Shown here one piece after another: positions 6,639 through 7,018 of a stretch of 7,018 nucleotides of DNA. Origin of the DNA: Flavobacteriales bacterium (GTDB lineage Bacteria; Bacteroidota; Bacteroidia; Flavobacteriales; Crocinitomicaceae); assembly GCA_947375085.1 (NCBI GenBank), contig CANCEQ010000161.1:1-7018 (forward strand). Direction: 5' to 3'. The notes below the pieces were generated by a model. The model was not told the DNA's origin. It searched no databases and worked only from the letters and a program-made list of their open reading frames with translations. How positions within the stretch are numbered: position 1 is the stretch's first letter; every line of letters begins with the position of its first letter. The position numbers were made by a program, and so were the translations under genes.

Positions 6639-7018
6639 TTATTTCTTCTCAATTTCAGACCAATTGATGTCAAAGAATTCTTTGTTCAAGGCCTTTCCTA
6701 ATTGATAATTTGTGATAACGATATCCAACTGACTTTCACGTTTTTTAATCTCTTCTTCTAAATCAGGTATATTTGGATTTAAACAGATATCACCTAAATA
6801 TTTCGTTTTAGATAAATCTCCCGCCAACCATCTTCCGTCGCGTTTCCCCATCACGTAAACACCCACTTCGTTTAATTTCCCGAACGGATCATAGAATTTC
6901 CAAACTCCTGTTGGTAATCCATTTTCCATTCTTCCTTCGTTTTGAAGTACGCCGTTATCGTAATGATTTTTCACGTATCCGTTTTTAAATTTCATTGTAT
7001 CACTCGCTTGCCAAGTAG
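6639..7018 (-). CDS. MORN-repeat (YwqK-like) protein, C-terminal part
   Basis: The visible part ends at the stop codon 6641-6639. Its sequence has MORN_2-type repeats: a 'YDNGVLQNEGRMENGLPTGVWKFYDPFG' unit (key pattern xNGxxxxEGxxxxGxxxGxWxxYxxxG) and a following VYVMGKRDGRW unit. Such proteins are annotated as YwqK-like antitoxins, a name given by homology, not shown for this type. After the repeats lies a charged helical tail (EEEIKKRESQLDIV onward). An ATG at 6995 gives 118 residues, but the frame stays open upstream to the right edge (reading TWQASDT before that Met), and this extension fits the end of another repeat, so the true start is probably outside the window and the gene is treated as partial. 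The function is unknown; it may be a scaffold or protein-interaction module. It is followed 5 nt later by the dehydrogenase gene. Confidence 0.75.
   Translation of the reverse strand, partial: TWQASDTMKFKNGYVKNHYDNGVLQNEGRMENGLPTGVWKFYDPFGKLNEVGVYVMGKRDGRWLAGDLSKTKYLGDICLNPNIPDLEEEIKKRESQLDIVITNYQLGKALNKEFFDINWSEIEKK

Noticed and set aside
6639..7018. A toxin-antitoxin module based on the YwqK-like name of the MORN protein
   Set aside because: The neighbour is a dehydrogenase, not a toxin, and the antitoxin label of this family comes from automatic naming; nothing in the sequence supports a toxin partner.

Overview
The window looks like AT-rich chromosomal DNA from a member of the Bacteroidota, probably a flavobacterium-like lineage. 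The evidence is the low GC, the lack of obvious Shine-Dalgarno sequences, Bacteroidota-style signal peptides ending in '...AQ' and a short lipoprotein leader, and one good match to the Bacteroidota -7 promoter element (TAnnTTTG). All nine genes lie on the minus strand and are tightly packed, so the window reads from right to left.

Upstream part (7018 to 5668): the C-terminal part of a MORN-repeat (YwqK-like) protein, entering from beyond the right edge, is followed after 5 nt by a complete zinc-independent medium-chain dehydrogenase/quinone-oxidoreductase-like gene. Both look like ordinary housekeeping or accessory genes with no evident link to what follows.

Central part (5603 to 2846): a poly-gamma-glutamate (PGA) synthesis cluster. 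It holds pgsB (Mur-ligase-like amide ligase, ATGA overlap with the next gene), pgsC (small membrane partner) and pgsW (a two-anchor 'poly-gamma-glutamate system protein'). No gene for the classical third subunit PgsA/CapA (metallophosphoesterase-like) or for a PGA hydrolase/transpeptidase is present here.

Tail of the cluster (2813 to 288): three exported proteins follow on the same strand with short gaps or overlaps. They are a lysine-rich secreted protein built from two divergent copies of one domain, a lipoprotein with two copies of a beta-sandwich-like motif, and a predicted outer-membrane beta-barrel protein. I recognise none of the three as a named PGA component. Their order (periplasm, lipid anchor, outer membrane) and coupling to pgsBCW suggest a Gram-negative outer-membrane export or surface-retention branch for PGA. 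This is the most interesting hypothesis in the window and is inference, not demonstrated.

Left end (287 to 1): an AT-rich spacer of about 156 bp with a short direct repeat and a probable promoter, then the first 43 codons of a DUF1338-family (2-oxoadipate dioxygenase/decarboxylase-like) protein that runs off the left edge. No RNA genes, mobile elements, CRISPR arrays or strong intrinsic terminators were found.
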